A stretch of DNA of 6,421 nt, from the NCBI GenBank assembly GCA_003152795.1, contig PMBA01000334.1:1-6421 (forward strand), in the 5' to 3' direction. The stretch comes from Acidobacteriaceae bacterium (GTDB taxonomy: Bacteria > Acidobacteriota > Terriglobia > Terriglobales > Acidobacteriaceae). This document shows, piece after piece, positions 5,369-6,421 of this stretch (within the stretch, counting starts at the first letter, position 1; each line of letters begins with the position of its first letter). A program made the position numbers and the translations under genes. The notes under the pieces are model-generated. The model ran no database searches, was not told the origin of the DNA, and saw only the letters and a list, made by a program, of their open reading frames with translations.

Positions 5369-6016
5369 TTACGCCAAAGGTGTCCCGCCGTAATAGATTT
5401 TCTTGTGTGATCGCTTCGAGAGCACTTCTTGGATCTGGCTGGATCCCGCATGACACGGGGTATGTTCGATTGTCGCCACTTTGTCCACTACTGTCGTCGT
5501 TCCGTGCTCGTGTGCGACAGCCAAGACGTCCTCAAACCGTATGCGCTTCTTCAGCCCCAATCTGGTCCTTTGCCAGACGCCAGTTTCATCGACGTGAATA
5601 GTGCGCGGCCAGCCGCAGAATGCGATCAAGACGAATACGAGTGGAGTCAACTGTACCCACATTGGATCGCCTTCCCGATGAGTGCCTATTACCATCGCCG
5701 CTGAGAGAACCAGAGTGAGGCCGTACATCCCAGTCCAAAACGCACTTGCTGGGAAGCTTTGCCGAGGCGTGCGACCACGAATCGCATCGCGGCGCATATC
5801 AACAAACGTGGACACGCAAACCCCGAGGTACCACAACGTGGCAATGGAGCAGCCCGCTATCAGGCTGGTCCTCCAATCGACGCTTACATCCCGGCTGAAA
5901 ATCCTCTCGATGAGCACGCGAACCGGAATCGCCGCCACCACGACGAACAGAATCTGCAGCGTTGATTGTATGCCGCCGATTGCACTCACGCGCACTTGGT
6001 AGCCGAGGCGGTTCAC
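5369..6016 (-). CDS. Unrecognised membrane protein with four helices and a PH-like C-terminal domain
   Basis: I cannot assign a function. The 215-residue product has four hydrophobic segments, at about 12-35, 50-72, 91-110 and 119-136, so it is probably an inner-membrane protein. Residues about 137-200 are soluble and read TIHVDETGVWQRT (139-151), then KKRIRFEDVLAVAHE (156-170). This strand-turn-strand pattern, with a basic/aromatic step before an acidic residue, resembles bacterial PH-like (DUF304/bPH) domains. The tail is basic (KRSHKK, 201-206). The first possible start after an in-frame stop is GTG at 6016, with no clear ribosome binding site. Internal GTG codons at 5995 or 5989 remain possible. 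The gene is alone on its strand, convergent with vapBC and divergent from the gene at 6324. That it is real rests on its length, hydrophobic pattern and the absence of a better frame. Confidence 0.72.
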   Translation of the reverse strand: MNRLGYQVRVSAIGGIQSTLQILFVVVAAIPVRVLIERIFSRDVSVDWRTSLIAGCSIATLWYLGVCVSTFVDMRRDAIRGRTPRQSFPASAFWTGMYGLTLVLSAAMVIGTHREGDPMWVQLTPLVFVLIAFCGWPRTIHVDETGVWQRTRLGLKKRIRFEDVLAVAHEHGTTTVVDKVATIEHTPCHAGSSQIQEVLSKRSHKKIYYGGTPLA

Positions 6017-6323
6017 GTCTGCATTTCACCGCAGAACGCCGTACCATGTCCATAGGCTCTGAGAAAAGAACAGTCTGGGCACCCATCGCTGACTGCTGAG
6101 GACAAAATGACGAAAACAGGCGTTAGCACGAGCTCGCGTCATTCGTTCGCCCCTTCGTTGCGCCCAACCCTCCTGCTACGGCCTGATGGTGGCGGCCCTA
6201 TCGGACAGCGCGGCGTGCAAGGTCAAGTAGTGGCTTTTACACCTTAGGAGAGTAAGAGGCTGGAAGACGCTGTTGATTATCGCCCCAGCGCCGCAATAGC
6301 TTTCCCCTGCGGTAAAATCCATC
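6017..6323. other. Gene-free stretch before the RelA/SpoT-like gene
   Basis: About 307 bases with no frame I can support. A minus-strand frame (6176-6415) runs antisense into the downstream gene and looks like a shadow. I found no tRNA, no strong hairpin with a T-tract and no insertion-sequence ends. The only signal I would mark is the TAAAAT hexamer close to 6324. Confidence 0.55.
6313..6318 (+). promoter_or_regulatory. Possible -10 hexamer for a leaderless RelA/SpoT-like gene
   Basis: TAAAAT matches TATAAT at five of six positions and ends 5 bases before the ATG at 6324, so transcription would start at about the start codon. No good -35 is visible at 16-18 bases and no Shine-Dalgarno sequence precedes the ATG. 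Confidence 0.4.
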
Positions 6324-6421
6324 ATGGCGACGCTGCGCCAACAGATTGCGACCAACGTGCTCACGGTCACCCGTTTCCGCGAGCTGATGAAGAAGCTGCG
6401 CGAGAACCGTCCCAACGACGA
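6324..6421 (+). CDS. N-terminal start of a probable RelA/SpoT family (p)ppGpp synthetase/hydrolase
   Basis: Only 32 codons are present before the window ends. The product begins MATLRQQIATNV and continues TRFRELMKKLRENRPNDD, where the last residue is partial. The pattern F-x-x-L-x-x-x-x-R-x-N-R-P-x-D-D is what I know from the region just before the HD hydrolase domain in RelA/SpoT proteins, which make and degrade the stringent-response alarmone. The catalytic HD, synthetase and TGS domains would lie beyond the window. The ATG at 6324 lacks a Shine-Dalgarno sequence. The assignment rests on this short stretch and could be wrong. Confidence 0.58.
   Translation, partial: MATLRQQIATNVLTVTRFRELMKKLRENRPND

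Noticed and set aside
6100..6160. Possible integron attC-like core near GCGTTAGC
   Set aside because: The sequence after GTTA does not fit the RRRY core and no paired inverse core was found.
1..6421. CRISPR array, tRNA, rRNA or insertion sequence
   Set aside because: No regularly spaced direct repeats with unique spacers, no tRNA arms or CCA context, no rRNA motifs and no transposase fragment or terminal repeats were seen. The heptamer palindrome at 2856-2937 lacks spacers.

Overview
The window comes from a GC-rich bacterial chromosome. It carries housekeeping genes (hemB, a TIGR01777-type epimerase and the start of a probable RelA/SpoT gene) mixed with secreted proteins of unknown role and a toxin-antitoxin pair. 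The style of the secreted beta-propeller protein, the Cys/His-rich exported proteins and the intergenic heptanucleotide repeat recall Acidobacteriota. That assignment is an impression from family resemblance and was not tested.

Layout. Positions 1-527 (minus strand) hold the N-terminal 175 residues of a zinc-type porphobilinogen synthase (HemB), cut by the window edge. A 368-base divergent intergenic region follows. It holds three GTGA/TCAC-type dyads, an A-tract and a probable promoter for the next gene. Positions 896-2329 (plus) encode an exported seven-repeat kelch/galactose-oxidase-like propeller with a C-terminal beta-sandwich, closed by a textbook terminator at 2348-2375. Three minus-strand genes converge on that terminator. 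Read in transcription order they are an NAD(P)-binding TIGR01777 epimerase (4375-3470), an exported His/Cys protein (3389-2949) and an exported Cys-rich protein with six CC pairs (2787-2389). A long heptanucleotide inverted repeat separates the last two. A vapBC toxin-antitoxin operon (4510-5270, plus) diverges from the epimerase. It is followed convergently by an unrecognised four-helix membrane protein with a PH-like tail (6016-5369, minus). After about 300 bases without a gene, the first 32 codons of a probable RelA/SpoT enzyme begin at 6324.

How the genes work together. VapB and VapC are a clear functional pair, with overlapping ATGA coupling and operator-like palindromes over the promoter and start codon. 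The two small exported Cys/His proteins look like a metal-handling pair, perhaps for copper or another thiophilic metal, but the metal is inferred. No complete unknown system is evident. The most interesting signals are the 14-residue CC periodicity of the Cys-rich protein, the heptamer inverted repeat between the two metal-protein genes, a perfect Crp-type palindrome upstream of the His/Cys gene, and TANNNT hexamers 5-6 bases before the ATG of three genes that lack a Shine-Dalgarno sequence, which suggests leaderless transcripts.
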